64,000 bases of DNA from CAVOKN01 sp963696505 (GTDB taxonomy: Bacteria; Pseudomonadota; Gammaproteobacteria; Burkholderiales; Rhodocyclaceae): contig CAVOKN010000007.1 of assembly GCA_963696505.1 (NCBI GenBank), positions 310,001-374,000 on the forward strand. The letters run 5' to 3'. Made by a program: the position numbers and the translations under genes. Position 1 is the first letter of the stretch; the number at the start of each line of letters is the position of its first letter. Positions 1-8,965 of this stretch are shown here, one piece after another. Below the pieces are notes generated by a model that saw only the letters and a program-made list of their open reading frames with translations, made no database searches and was not told the DNA's origin.

Positions 1-1
1 G

Positions 2-1798
2 GGCAAGACCACCCTGATGAACATCCTCGGCTGTCTCGACCGGCCCACCAGCGGCAGTTACCATTTCGCCGGACGCGACGTTTCCTCCTTCGGCGCCGAC
101 GAACTGGCGCAACTGCGCAGCACCGCCTTCGGTTTCATCTTCCAGCGCTACAACCTGATCTCCACCGAGACCGCGACCGAGAACGTCGAGATACCGGCGA
201 TCTACGCCGGGGTTCCGGCGCGTGCGCGCAGCGAGCGGGCGCGCGAGTTGCTCACGCGGTTCGGCCTCGGGGACCGGCTGGACTACCGTCCCACCCAGCT
301 CTCCGGCGGCCAGCAGCAGCGTGTCTCCATCGCCCGGGCGCTGATGAACGGCGGCCGCGTGATCCTTGCCGATGAACCCACCGGCGCGCTGGACAGCCGC
401 AGCGGCGCCGAGGTGATGGCCCAGTTGCACGAGCTGCACCGTGCCGGCCACACGCTGTTCCTGATCACCCATGACCCCAAGCTGGCGGCGGAGGCCGAGC
501 GCACGGTGGAAATCCGCGATGGCATGATCGTCGCCGATTCCGGCCCGGTGCCCCGTGCCGCGCCGCCGCAACTGACTTCCGTGCATGGTGAAAACGGCGA
601 CCGCCTGCTGCCCGACATTATCGAAGCGGCGAAGATGGCGCTGCGCTCGCTGCGGGTGAACCTGTTCCGCACCGTGCTGACGCTGCTCGGCATCATCATC
701 GGCGTCGGCGCCGTGGTGGCGATGCTGGCGCTGGGCGACGGCAGCAAGCAGCAGGTGCTGTCGCGCATCGAGGCGATGGGCACCGACCTGCTGGTGGTGC
801 GGCCGGGGGCCGGGCGGGTGCGCTCCCGCGACGAGACCGCATCGCTGGTCGCCGACGATGCCGATGCCATAACGCAGCTTCCCAATGTGCTGCGCGCGGT
901 GCCGGAGTTCACCGGGTCCGTCACCATCCGCTACGGCGACAGCGACTACGTCACCTCGGGCAACGCCACCACCGCCGACTACGCCGCGGCGCGCAACTGG
1001 GCGCCGGCCCGCGGCGGCTTCTTCTCCGAGGCCGACGTGCAGAGCTATGCGCCAGTCGTGGTCCTGGGTCAGACGGTGGTGAAGAATCTCTTCCCCGAGG
1101 ACGAGGATCCGGTCGGCCGCTATGTCCTGATCAACAATATTCCCTTCCAGGTGGTGGGCGTGCTCTCGCCCAAGGGTGCCACGGCCTTCGGCAGCGACAT
1201 CGACGACACCGCGCTGATGCCCCTGTCCACCGGCCGCATGCGCCTGTTCGGCCGGCGCTACGTGCGCGCCATCACCGTGCAGGTGAGCGACGTCGAGACG
1301 ATGGACGAGACCGAGCAGGCGATCAACGACCTGCTGCTCGCCCGGCATCGCAAGGTGGATTTCCAGGTGCGCAACATGTCGTCGCTGCTGGAAACCGCCA
1401 CCGAGACCCAGAACACGCTGACCGTTCTGCTCGGCTCGATTGCCGCGATTTCGCTGCTGGTGGGTGGCATAGGCGTCATGAACATCATGCTGGTGTCGGT
1501 CACCGAGCGGGTGCGCGAGATCGGCATCCGCATGGCAACCGGGGCACGCATGTTGCACATACTGCTGCAGTTCATCACCGAGGCGCTGGTGGTCTGCGCG
1601 GTGGGGGGCGTGGTCGGCGTGCTGGGCGGGCTCGGAACCGCCTGGATCGCCCAGCAATTGGGCACACCGGTGGTGTATTCGGCGACGCCGATTCTGCTTG
1701 CCTTCGGCAGCGCCTTCCTGATCGGACTGCTGTTCGGCTTCCTTCCGGCGCGCCGCGCCGCGAAACTGGATCCGGTGGTGGCCCTGGCCACCGAATGA
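2..1798 (+). CDS. macB: MacB-type ABC exporter, ATPase-permease fusion (5' end outside window)
   Basis: Inner-membrane ATPase/permease of a MacAB-TolC type efflux or lipoprotein-transport system. The reading frame is open from base 2, where the end of the Walker A motif (GKTTLMN) is visible, so roughly the first 40 residues lie upstream. The ABC signature LSGGQQQR, Walker B with VILADEPTGALDS and the H-loop LFLITHD follow within the first 170 residues. A transmembrane segment (TVLTLLGIIIGVGAVVAMLAL), a periplasmic MacB core and three C-terminal FtsX-type membrane segments follow. An outer-membrane efflux gene starts 10 bases downstream, which supports a tripartite pump; the periplasmic adaptor gene is presumably upstream. 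Substrate unknown. Confidence 0.93.
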   Translation, partial: GKTTLMNILGCLDRPTSGSYHFAGRDVSSFGADELAQLRSTAFGFIFQRYNLISTETATENVEIPAIYAGVPARARSERARELLTRFGLGDRLDYRPTQLSGGQQQRVSIARALMNGGRVILADEPTGALDSRSGAEVMAQLHELHRAGHTLFLITHDPKLAAEAERTVEIRDGMIVADSGPVPRAAPPQLTSVHGENGDRLLPDIIEAAKMALRSLRVNLFRTVLTLLGIIIGVGAVVAMLALGDGSKQQVLSRIEAMGTDLLVVRPGAGRVRSRDETASLVADDADAITQLPNVLRAVPEFTGSVTIRYGDSDYVTSGNATTADYAAARNWAPARGGFFSEADVQSYAPVVVLGQTVVKNLFPEDEDPVGRYVLINNIPFQVVGVLSPKGATAFGSDIDDTALMPLSTGRMRLFGRRYVRAITVQVSDVETMDETEQAINDLLLARHRKVDFQVRNMSSLLETATETQNTLTVLLGSIAAISLLVGGIGVMNIMLVSVTERVREIGIRMATGARMLHILLQFITEALVVCAVGGVVGVLGGLGTAWIAQQLGTPVVYSATPILLAFGSAFLIGLLFGFLPARRAAKLDPVVALATE

Positions 1799-1808
1799 GG
1801 CGCACGCA

Positions 1809-3209
1809 ATGAACCGCTTGCTCAAATCGATCCCCGCGCTGCTGTTCGCTGCGCTTGCCGGTTGCACCGCGATGGGGGAGAAGTACCAGCGCCCGGAACT
1901 GGCGGTTCCCGCCAACTGGCAGAGCAGCCCGGTGGCGGCGGACACCGCGGCCTGGCCGGAGCGGGAATGGTGGAGGGGCTTCGGCAGTGAAGAACTGGAT
2001 CGCTACATGGCGGAGGCCGAGGCCGGCAGCTACGATCTGCAGGCCGCCGCGGCGCGGGTGGCGCAGGCGCGGGCCAATCGCCAGGTGGCCGCCGCCGCTC
2101 TCTATCCCGCGCTGACCCTGGATGCCGGCGCTTCCCGGGTCAAGGCGGCGGGCGGCAATTCGGCCAACGTGTTCAGCGTCGCGCCGCGGGTGGCCTACGA
2201 AGTCAACCTCTGGGGGCGCAATCGTGCCGGGGTGGATGCCGCCGACGCCAACCTGCTGGCCAGCGAATTCGACCGCGAGACGGTGCGTCTCGCGCTGACG
2301 GCAGATGTGGCGTCCACGTATTTCCTGATCCTGTCCTTCAACGACCGCATCCGCACTGCCCGGGAAAACCTCGCCAATGCCGAGCGGCTGATGAAGCTGA
2401 TCGATGCCCAGAAGGCGGCGGGCAAGGTCTCGGCGCTGGAAGTGGAGACGCAGCGTACCCAGGTGGCGAGCGCAAAGGCCGACATTCCGCCGCTGCTACA
2501 GGGGCGGCGCGTGGCGCAGGACGCGCTGGCGGTGCTGCTCGGGCGCAACCCGGGGGCAATGCCCGAAACGCAGGCTTCGCTGCGGCCCGCCGCGGCACCG
2601 GCGGTTCCGCTGGGGCTGCCTTCGCAGTTGCTTGAGCGCCGGCCCGACATCCGCCGCGCCGAGGCGGACCTGGTTGCCGCCAATGCCAATATCGCCGCCG
2701 CCCGCGCCGCGTTGTTCCCGACCCTCAGCCTGTCGGCGAGGGGCGGGTTTGCCGCGGGGACCATCGGCAGTCTGTTCGACGGCGGCACCGGCTTCTACAG
2801 CCTCGGCCTCGACCTGCTGGCGACGATCTTCGACGGTGGGCGCTTGTCGGGGCAGGTGGACGTCGCCCGCGCGCGCCAGGAGGAACTGGTGGCCGATTAC
2901 CGCAAGTCGGTCGTTACCGCCTTCGGCGAGGTGGAGGACGCGCTCTCGGGCATCGATCAATTCGGCGAGCAGGAGAAGGCGCAGCAGGAGGTGGTGGTCC
3001 ACGCCCGCGAAACCTACCGCCTCGCGGAACTGCGCTACAAGGAAGGCGCCTCGGATTTCCTCACCGTGGTGATCGCGCAGCGCGCCCTGATCAACGCCGA
3101 GGCGGCGGTCAACCCGGTGCGCTTCTCGCGCTTCTCGTCGATGATCGGCCTGTATCGGGCACTCGGCGGCGGCTGGCAGGACAACCCGCCCAACGCTGCG
3201 GCGCAGTAG
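1809..3209 (+). CDS. Outer-membrane efflux lipoprotein, NodT/OprM family
   Basis: TolC-like outer-membrane channel of 466 residues that should complete the pump started by the upstream macB. The N-terminus is a lipoprotein signal with lipobox LAGC (Cys19). The two repeated coiled-coil outer-membrane efflux domains are evident, including the typical ERRPDIRRAEADLVAANANI segment in the second half and the C-terminal LRYKEGASDFLTVV motif. The start ATG lies 10 bases after the macB stop, implying co-transcription. Length and lipidation match the NodT subfamily. Named from family resemblance; the transported compound cannot be read from the sequence. Confidence 0.92.
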   Translation: MNRLLKSIPALLFAALAGCTAMGEKYQRPELAVPANWQSSPVAADTAAWPEREWWRGFGSEELDRYMAEAEAGSYDLQAAAARVAQARANRQVAAAALYPALTLDAGASRVKAAGGNSANVFSVAPRVAYEVNLWGRNRAGVDAADANLLASEFDRETVRLALTADVASTYFLILSFNDRIRTARENLANAERLMKLIDAQKAAGKVSALEVETQRTQVASAKADIPPLLQGRRVAQDALAVLLGRNPGAMPETQASLRPAAAPAVPLGLPSQLLERRPDIRRAEADLVAANANIAAARAALFPTLSLSARGGFAAGTIGSLFDGGTGFYSLGLDLLATIFDGGRLSGQVDVARARQEELVADYRKSVVTAFGEVEDALSGIDQFGEQEKAQQEVVVHARETYRLAELRYKEGASDFLTVVIAQRALINAEAAVNPVRFSRFSSMIGLYRALGGGWQDNPPNAAAQ

Positions 3210-3239
3210 GGGCCGGCTCGCCGTGGCGGCTTGAGGGCG

Positions 3240-4442
3240 ATGTTCGATCTGTTCCCCTTCGTCGGCCCCGGTCATCCCTTCTTCGAACAGGTGGCGCGCT
3301 TCCGGGCGTCGATCGCCACCGAGGCGCGCGTGGCGCAACTTGGCGCCGGTGCCACCACCATCCACGCCGAGATCAAGGCCCTGCCAGGGCCGGAGGGCTG
3401 GCGCCTCGATCGCTTCTACTGGTCGCTGCAAGGCCGCGGCGCCGCCTTCCAGGCACTGACTTTGTCCTATGCCGCCAAGTCGGGGGACACGTCCTGGTAC
3501 CAGTTCCCCGACGACTCCTACCTCGAGACCATGGGCGGATTCTTCGCCGCGCCGCCGCAGGGTTTGAAGGTGCTGCGCTACGTGCCGCTGCGCCGCCTGA
3601 CCTTCCGCGGCGCCGATGATGCCGGCAAGCCGGTGATTGGCAAGTTCAAGCGCGCCTCCCGCTTCCGCCAGGCCTACGAGTTGCTTGGCGTGGTGGCGGA
3701 CGCGGTCGATGCCGCGGCACCGGGGTTTCGCGTTTCCCGGCCGCTGGCGCTGGACGAGGCGCGCTGCCTCTACTTCCAGTCGGCGTTGCCGGGCGACGAC
3801 CTTGCGCAGGCGCTGACGGCGGAAAACTGCGTTGCGTTGCTGGAACGGGTCGGCGCGCTGCTGCGTGCCCTGCACGAGGTGCCCGTGCCCGCTGCGCCGG
3901 CGGCGGCGCCCGAAGGGGCACTGGAGACGCTGCGGCGCGATGTCGCCTGGATACGCTTCATGCAGCCGGATCTGGCGCCCTGGCTGGAGGGCACGCGGCT
4001 TGCGATGGAGCGTGCCGCGCCGGACGTGGCGGGCCGAGAAGCCCTGTTCTGCCACGGCGACTTCGTCTGCTCGCAAATTCTGATGGCTGACGACGGCTGG
4101 TCGGTCACCGACTTCGACCTCTGCCATCGCGGCGATCCCTGCCGCGACCTGGCGATCCTGCTCGCCTCGCTGCCCTACGATGTTCCGCTGCTGCGCCGCG
4201 CGGCGCAGCGCGGCGGGAGCGGTGACGCAGCGCTGCTGGCCGCAGCCGCCCGTGCCTGCATCGACGGCTACGCCGCCCGGGCGGGCGGGGAGTTCGATCC
4301 GCGGCGGCTCGCCTGGCACCGCATCGCCGCCGAGATCTACTACCTCGGCCTGATGCTCAAGAAAGACCAGTTCTCGGAGTCAGTCGCCACGCACCGGCTG
4401 CGGACCATAAGCTGCCTCGAACCTGCACTGGAGGCGCCATGA
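3240..4442 (+). CDS. APH-fold small-molecule kinase (phosphotransferase family)
   Basis: Predicted cytoplasmic kinase of the aminoglycoside/choline phosphotransferase fold, 400 residues. The catalytic loop reads CHGDFVCSQIL, so the Asn usual in HGDxxxxN is Gln here. The metal-binding motif is TDFDLCHRGDP, followed by the usual CRDLA helix. ATG at 3240 is preferred over an in-frame TTG at 3231. The stop overlaps the next gene's start (ATGA), and a second kinase of this fold sits three genes on. The partners, a glycosyltransferase and a phosphatase, suggest a sugar or polyol substrate. That is inference: the family also contains antibiotic, choline and sugar kinases. Confidence 0.75.
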   Translation: MFDLFPFVGPGHPFFEQVARFRASIATEARVAQLGAGATTIHAEIKALPGPEGWRLDRFYWSLQGRGAAFQALTLSYAAKSGDTSWYQFPDDSYLETMGGFFAAPPQGLKVLRYVPLRRLTFRGADDAGKPVIGKFKRASRFRQAYELLGVVADAVDAAAPGFRVSRPLALDEARCLYFQSALPGDDLAQALTAENCVALLERVGALLRALHEVPVPAAPAAAPEGALETLRRDVAWIRFMQPDLAPWLEGTRLAMERAAPDVAGREALFCHGDFVCSQILMADDGWSVTDFDLCHRGDPCRDLAILLASLPYDVPLLRRAAQRGGSGDAALLAAAARACIDGYAARAGGEFDPRRLAWHRIAAEIYYLGLMLKKDQFSESVATHRLRTISCLEPALEAP

Positions 4443-5615
4443 GCCGGCCGCGCGTCGCCCACGTCCTCAACAGCATCGGCCTCGGCGGCGTGCCCGAGGC
4501 GGCCTACCACCTGATCCGGGCGCTGCCGCGGGACGCTTACGAAAACCGCGTATACATATTGAAGCGCGCGGCGGGCGACGAGGACGCGCGGGAAGGCCGC
4601 GCCGCGCGCTTCGCCGACGTCGGCGCTGCCGTGAGCTTCCCTCGGTGCGAGGACGCCAAGCTCGGCGCCGCGGGCGAACTGGCGGCCTGGCTGCTGGAAA
4701 ATCGCATCGAACTGCTGCACACCCATTCGTACAAGCCCAATCTGTACGGCCGGCTCGCCGGCCTGCTGTGCCGCTACACCGGCCTGAAGATCGTCGCCCA
4801 CTACCACAACCAGTACGACAACAAGTGGGAGAAGGACGGCGGACTGATCTACGACCAGACCCTGGCCCACGCCAGCGATGCGCTGATCGCCTGCTCCGAT
4901 TCGGTGGGGCGCCACGTTGCCGAGCGCATCGGTGTGCCGATCGAACGGATCGACGTGATCCTCAACGGCGTCGAGGGCGAGCGCTTCGCCGGCGCCGATC
5001 GCAACCAGGCACGCGCTGCCCTGGGACTGCCGGCGGATGCTCCGGTGATCGGCTGCGTCGGGCGCATCAGCGAGCAGAAGGGTCAGGAGGAGTTGATTCG
5101 CGCGGCGGCGCTGGTGCGGCGGGAATTTCCGTCAGCGGTCTTCCTGGTGGTGGGGTCGGCGGACGACGAGAAGCTGCTGGCGCGCATGCAGGCCCTGGTG
5201 GCGGAGCTGGATCTCGGCGCCACCGTGCGTTTCACCGGCCACCTCGGCGATATGCCGGCGGTCTATGCGGCGCTGGACATCCTCGCCGCGCCCTCGCGCT
5301 GGGAGGGTTTCGGGCTGATGCTGGCGGAGGCGATGGCCGCCAGCCGGCCCATCGTCGCCGCCCGCGCCGGCGCGATACCGGAGGTGGTGGTGGAAAACGA
5401 GACCGCGCTGCTGGTGCCGCCGCGGGATCGCGCCGGCGCTCGCCGCGGCCCTGCTGCGGCTGCTGTGCGACCCGGCGCTGGCGCGACGCCTCGGCGAGGC
5501 GGGGGTGGTGCGCGCCCGCGATTTCTCCTGGGAGCGTTCGGGCGCGGCGCTGGATGCGCTTTACCGGCGGGTGCTGAGCAACTCCTCGCCCTCCCCCGCA
5601 CGCGGGGCAGGGTAG
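4439..5615 (+). CDS. GT4-family glycosyltransferase (one frameshift near 5430)
   Basis: Retaining glycosyltransferase of the GT-B fold. The N-terminal acceptor domain has SIGLGGVPEAA, and the donor domain has CVGRISEQKGQEELIRAA and the EX7E motif EGFGLMLAE. The first frame runs to VPPRD near 5425. The expected C-terminal helices (LRLLCDPALARRLGEAG, then WERSGAALDALYRR) continue in the next frame to a TAG at 5613-5615. One extra base in a GC-rich stretch around 5426-5436 explains this. As written, the first frame reads straight into the downstream phosphatase, giving an artificial 603-residue fusion. Start overlaps the kinase stop by 4 bases. Mutation or base-calling error cannot be told apart here. 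Confidence 0.8.
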
Positions 5616-5622
5616 GGGTGGG
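5588..5622. repeat. GC-rich hairpin at glycosyltransferase 3' end
   Basis: An imperfect palindrome with arms CCCTCCCCCGC and GCGGGGCAGGG, followed by GTAGGGGTGGGG. The glycosyltransferase stop codon lies inside it. It resembles short dispersed intergenic GC hairpins common in betaproteobacterial genomes, but no second clear copy was found in this window. It lacks a T-run, so an intrinsic terminator is unlikely. Confidence 0.4.
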
Positions 5623-5635
5623 GGCGCTGAGGGCC

Positions 5636-6250
5636 ATGACGCCTCGTCTGTTCCTGATCCGCCACGGCCGCACCGGCGGCAACAAGCAGCGCTATGTCGG
5701 CTGGGAGGACGTGCCCCTGGACGAGGAGGGCCAACGGCAGGCGGCCGCCGTGGCCGAGGCCCTGGCGCCGGATGCCATCGATGCCGTCTATGCGAGCCCC
5801 CTGAGCCGCGCCGTGGACACCGCCCGCCCGCTCGCCGCGGCGCGGGGCCTCGAAGTACAGGTGCGCCCGGCGCTGAAGGAGATCGACTACGGCCGCTACC
5901 AGGGCCTGCTCAAGGCGGACCAGCCGCTGCGCCTGCGCCACGAGCATCGCGTCGAGCCCATGCCGGGCGGCGAGAGTCTGGGCGACGTGTATCGCCGCAT
6001 CGAAAGCGCCTGGGGCGAACTGCGCCAGGAACTTGCGCGCCAGCGCAGCCTCGCCGTGGTGGGCCATTTCTGGAGCAACCGCATGCTGGCGGCAGTGATG
6101 CGTGGCGTGCCCTTCGCAGACGTGTTCCAGAGCAGGGACTACAAGCCGGAGAACGGTTCCATCTTCGTCTTCGACTGGGAAGGGGAGGGGACCGCCGGGC
6201 TGAAGCTGGTAGCGACGGCCTGGCGAATCGCCGGCGACGTCGCGCCATGA
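5636..6250 (+). CDS. Histidine phosphatase family protein
   Basis: Phosphoglycerate-mutase-like phosphatase of 204 residues. The phosphohistidine motif LIRHGRTGGN lies at residues 6-15 and the second catalytic His lies in VVGHFWSNRM. The family's acidic segment appears as EIDYGRYQG. The ATG at 5636 follows a GC hairpin and matches the usual family start, although the frame stays open upstream because of the glycosyltransferase frameshift. The stop overlaps the next start (ATGATGA). It sits between two APH-fold kinases, so it may dephosphorylate a sugar or polyol phosphate made in the same pathway. The substrate is unknown; similar proteins include cobalamin, phosphoserine and mannosyl-phosphoglycerate phosphatases. 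Confidence 0.82.
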   Translation: MTPRLFLIRHGRTGGNKQRYVGWEDVPLDEEGQRQAAAVAEALAPDAIDAVYASPLSRAVDTARPLAAARGLEVQVRPALKEIDYGRYQGLLKADQPLRLRHEHRVEPMPGGESLGDVYRRIESAWGELRQELARQRSLAVVGHFWSNRMLAAVMRGVPFADVFQSRDYKPENGSIFVFDWEGEGTAGLKLVATAWRIAGDVAP

Positions 6251-7557
6251 TGAACACCGACTGGGGCCACGGCAGTGCCGTGCCCCAGGGACTGACTTTC
6301 GACTTTCCCCGCGCCGTCGGGCTGACTGACCCGGCCGTCGCGGTGGAGCACCTGCGCCGCGGTCTCGCCGGACGACGTCCGGTGACGCGTTGCTCGCTGC
6401 TCAAGCTGCGCCATCTTCCAGGCCGGTTGCTCCAGGCGATCTATCGGGTCGCGGCGCCCGGCTGCGACGACGACATCGTGACCGTGAGCTTCCTGCGGGA
6501 GGGCGAGGCGGTTGCGGCCGCGGGTGACGGGCCCGCGATCGCGCTGCCCGACTGGAATGCGCTGCTGCGCATCTTTCCCGACGATCCTGCGCTCGTCCAA
6601 CTGCCTGCCCTGCTCGACGCGCCGTCAGTTTCCGCGCGGCTGGCCCAGGCGAGCGGCGCGGCGCTTGCCCCAGGCGACATGTCCTGGTCGCTGCTCAGCT
6701 ACCAGCCGGGCGACCGCTGCGCCCTGCGTTATCGCTGGTCCACGGCCGGCATCGATGCGGTCGGCAAGCTTCAGGTGGATGCCGCGGCGAGCCATGCTGG
6801 ACTGCGGCGACTGTGGGAGTTACCGGGCCGGCGCTTTCGCATGCCCCAGCCGCTGAGCTGCGACGAGGCCTTGTCGACGCGCTGGGAATGCTTTTTAGCA
6901 GGCCGGCCCTTCGAGCAGGTCGCCGCGGAATCGGGCATCGTGCCGGCGCTGGAGGCCGTCACCCGCGGGCTGGTGGATCTGCATCGCAGCGCCATGCGGG
7001 GTATGCCCGTGCAGGACAGGGCCCGGCTGCTTGGGCGCATCCAGCGCAAGGTCTTGCCACGAGTCCGCGGCGCGCTGCCGGACATGGCCGGCGAGTGCGA
7101 GGCGTTCGCCGCCGTGTTGGGCCGGATCGCGACGAGTCTGCCGCCGGCGATGGCGGTCACCGTGCATGGCGATCTGCACACCGGCAACATCCTGCTCGAC
7201 GACAGCGGCCTGGTGCTGATCGATCTGGACAGCCTGGCCAGCGGCGAGCCTGCCTTCGACCTGGCCATGATCGGCACCCGGTTGCTGCTGTTGGCGCTGC
7301 TCGGGGATGCGGGATTTCGGGAGACTGCCGGCGCGGTCGCGGACCTTCCGCGGTACTACGCCGATGCGGGCGGGGACCAGGTGGCGCCGGGGGTGTTCGC
7401 CTGGTACGTGGCGGCGCTGCTGGTGGGGCGGCAGATCAAGACCAGCATCAACAATCTGGCGCCGGGCCTTGACGATCTGGCGCGGCGCCTGCTGGACCGC
7501 GCCAGTGCGGTGCTGGCAGCGGGAAGAGTCGACGCCGGACTGCTGGTCGGCACCTGA
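6247..7557 (+). CDS. APH-fold phosphotransferase, second copy in cluster
   Basis: Predicted kinase of 436 residues with canonical APH motifs: catalytic loop VHGDLHTGNILL and metal-binding LIDLDSLASGEPAFDLA. Two adjacent ATGs (6247 and 6250) overlap the phosphatase stop, so translation is probably coupled. The N-terminal lobe is divergent and about 100 residues longer than in antibiotic kinases. With the upstream kinase, glycosyltransferase and phosphatase it closes a tight four-gene cluster with 1-4 base overlaps, apart from the 20-base gap before the phosphatase. No secretion signal. The substrate cannot be assigned; a glycoside or sugar alcohol is the best guess from context. Confidence 0.75.
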   Translation: MMNTDWGHGSAVPQGLTFDFPRAVGLTDPAVAVEHLRRGLAGRRPVTRCSLLKLRHLPGRLLQAIYRVAAPGCDDDIVTVSFLREGEAVAAAGDGPAIALPDWNALLRIFPDDPALVQLPALLDAPSVSARLAQASGAALAPGDMSWSLLSYQPGDRCALRYRWSTAGIDAVGKLQVDAAASHAGLRRLWELPGRRFRMPQPLSCDEALSTRWECFLAGRPFEQVAAESGIVPALEAVTRGLVDLHRSAMRGMPVQDRARLLGRIQRKVLPRVRGALPDMAGECEAFAAVLGRIATSLPPAMAVTVHGDLHTGNILLDDSGLVLIDLDSLASGEPAFDLAMIGTRLLLLALLGDAGFRETAGAVADLPRYYADAGGDQVAPGVFAWYVAALLVGRQIKTSINNLAPGLDDLARRLLDRASAVLAAGRVDAGLLVGT

Positions 7558-7563
7558 AGGGGT

Positions 7564-7845
7564 TCAGGTGTCGTCGATGTGGGGGATGGACTCTTCCGCC
7601 GGTTCGCCGGTGTCGGGGTCGATCCAGTCGGCGATGCCGATCTCGTCTTCGGCGCCCTCCAGGGCGAGATCGTCGTCTGCTGCCGACGAAGCGCCGAAGG
7701 CCATGTCCTCCTCCGCCTCGCGCAGCGTGGAGAAGGGTCCGTACTCGCTGCCGTTGTGCTTGTCCTGCCAGTAGAAGCCATCGGCGCGTTCGATGATGTG
7801 CCCGTCCGCATAGGCCACGGGTTCGCTTGCTTTCGCCTTGCGCAT
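7564..7845 (-). CDS. Small conserved-type hypothetical protein, acidic C-terminus
   Basis: A 93-residue acidic soluble protein with no family I can name. The N-terminal half (AYADGHIIERADGFYWQD, then YGPFSTLREAEEDM) looks like a small beta-rich module in which Tyr-Gly-Pro-Phe leads into a helix. The C-terminal 40 residues are rich in Asp and Glu. The start ATG at 7845 has a strong ribosome binding site (GGAGGGAGG) 1-8 bases upstream. It is convergent with the kinase gene, ending 6 bases past that stop. No membrane segment or signal peptide. Confidence 0.7.
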   Translation of the reverse strand: MRKAKASEPVAYADGHIIERADGFYWQDKHNGSEYGPFSTLREAEEDMAFGASSAADDDLALEGAEDEIGIADWIDPDTGEPAEESIPHIDDT

Positions 7846-8025
7846 GCCTCCCTCCTGTTCCGTGTCTCGCTATGGATGGGGCGGGACTCTGCCCCGCGAC
7901 GACAGTGAACGAAGTTTAGCGCAAGCGCTCGCCCCGGGGGGCAGGCCGAAGCCCGGAAGAGGCGGTACGGGATGGGAAGGGTGAGTACCCCTGGTGCACA
8001 GGGGCACTCCGGCGAATCAGAGCGC

Positions 8026-8397
8026 TCAGTCGAGACTGCGCACTCGCAGCAGCAGCGTCCGGTCCGCTCCCTGGAGCAGCGATGCCATCACCGGGACACG
8101 CGACCCGTCCGCGTGCAGGGCTTCAATCGCAATGCGGCTGAACTTCAGACTGGCACAGTTGTGGGCCCAGGCCGGGTTGCCGTTATCGGGCCCGAGCGCC
8201 ACATCTGGAATGAGGCGCGATGCGCACGTGCCGATGAGCTCACGGCGTCGGTAGCCGAACAGCGACTCGACTCCCTCGTCGCAGCCGACGATCCTGCAGC
8301 CCTCGTCCAGCACCAGGGTGGCGTGGCGAATGGGCGTCGGGCGAATGACTGTTCTTTGCGGAGCGGCACGCTCCGCGACCTGAGAGTATTGAAACAT
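8026..8397 (-). CDS. Stand-alone PAS-domain protein
   Basis: A 123-residue protein that is almost entirely one PAS domain: ATLVLDEGCRIVGCDEGVESLFGY, then the RRRELIGTCASRLIP helix, then IEALHADGSRVPV and a final strand TLLLRVRSL. No kinase, GGDEF or HTH output domain is attached. The start at 8397 has a purine-rich site (GGAGGAGACGGGA) upstream. It lies downstream of a second PAS-only gene on the same strand, so the two may be co-transcribed and act as a sensor pair or heterodimer. No heme- or flavin-binding residue pattern can be assigned with certainty. Confidence 0.75.
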   Translation of the reverse strand: MFQYSQVAERAAPQRTVIRPTPIRHATLVLDEGCRIVGCDEGVESLFGYRRRELIGTCASRLIPDVALGPDNGNPAWAHNCASLKFSRIAIEALHADGSRVPVMASLLQGADRTLLLRVRSLD

Positions 8398-8509
8398 TCC
8401 CGTCTCCTCCAGTGTTTGTCGCCGTACTGCTGCGGATCCGTGTTTCGACCTGCTCGGCAGTTCGGCGTCTGCACACCGCTGCCGAGCGGATCCGGCTTGC
8501 GTCGGTGAT

Positions 8510-8965
8510 CTATCGATCGATCAGTGTCGCTTCCTGAGGTTGCCACTGCTGGACCACTTTCGGGTCCGGCTGCAAGCGCGCCGTGCCGGCCGGCCTGACT
8601 GTGAGCAGCAGCGGGCCGTGGCCCGGTCCTTCCACCTTGTTGATGAACAATTCAGCGAAGAAGGCCCAGCCTTCCCTTCGTGCTGCGGTGAAGCGCTTGC
8701 CGCAATGGCACAGAAACGCGAGTCTGGGATTGACGTCACCACCCCGCAGCAGAGGCCAGCGGGCCAGTTCCGGCAGCAGGAAGGACACATGGCGGCCGAG
8801 CAGTTCTTCGGCGCACTGGTAGCCGAATTGGGTTTCCGCTCCGGGGCTCGTTTCGACAATGGTGCCGTTCTCGTTCAGAGTGAGAACCGCGTCGTGGGCC
8901 CCTAAGGGCTTTTCCGGATTGCGAGCGGAAGGATCCGGCATCCGGACATGGGCGTGCTTTGACAT
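8510..8965 (-). CDS. Stand-alone PAS-domain protein, second copy
   Basis: A 151-residue single-PAS protein: AVLTLNENGTIVETSPGAETQFGY, ECAEELLGRHV-type helix (here QCAEELLGRHVSFLLPEL), then FTAARREGWAFFAELFIN and LLLTVRP. It shares the scaffold of the neighbouring 123-residue protein but is clearly diverged from it. A GGAGGGG site precedes the ATG at 8965. It has a short N-terminal tail and a Gln-rich C-terminal tail, and no output domain. Probably the first gene of a two-gene unit. The function is inferred as sensing or protein interaction only. Confidence 0.75.
   Translation of the reverse strand: MSKHAHVRMPDPSARNPEKPLGAHDAVLTLNENGTIVETSPGAETQFGYQCAEELLGRHVSFLLPELARWPLLRGGDVNPRLAFLCHCGKRFTAARREGWAFFAELFINKVEGPGHGPLLLTVRPAGTARLQPDPKVVQQWQPQEATLIDR

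Noticed and set aside
2496..4319. Very long open frame on the minus strand (607 residues)
   Set aside because: Shadow of the efflux lipoprotein and kinase genes in GC-rich DNA; composition rich in Arg, Gly and Ala with no motifs. The same holds for similar frames such as 9304-11082, 13696-15348 and 42038-44230.
4439..6250. A 603-residue glycosyltransferase-phosphatase fusion protein
   Set aside because: The glycosyltransferase C-terminus is found in another frame and the phosphatase has its own start at 5636. The linker is GC-rich out-of-frame sequence.
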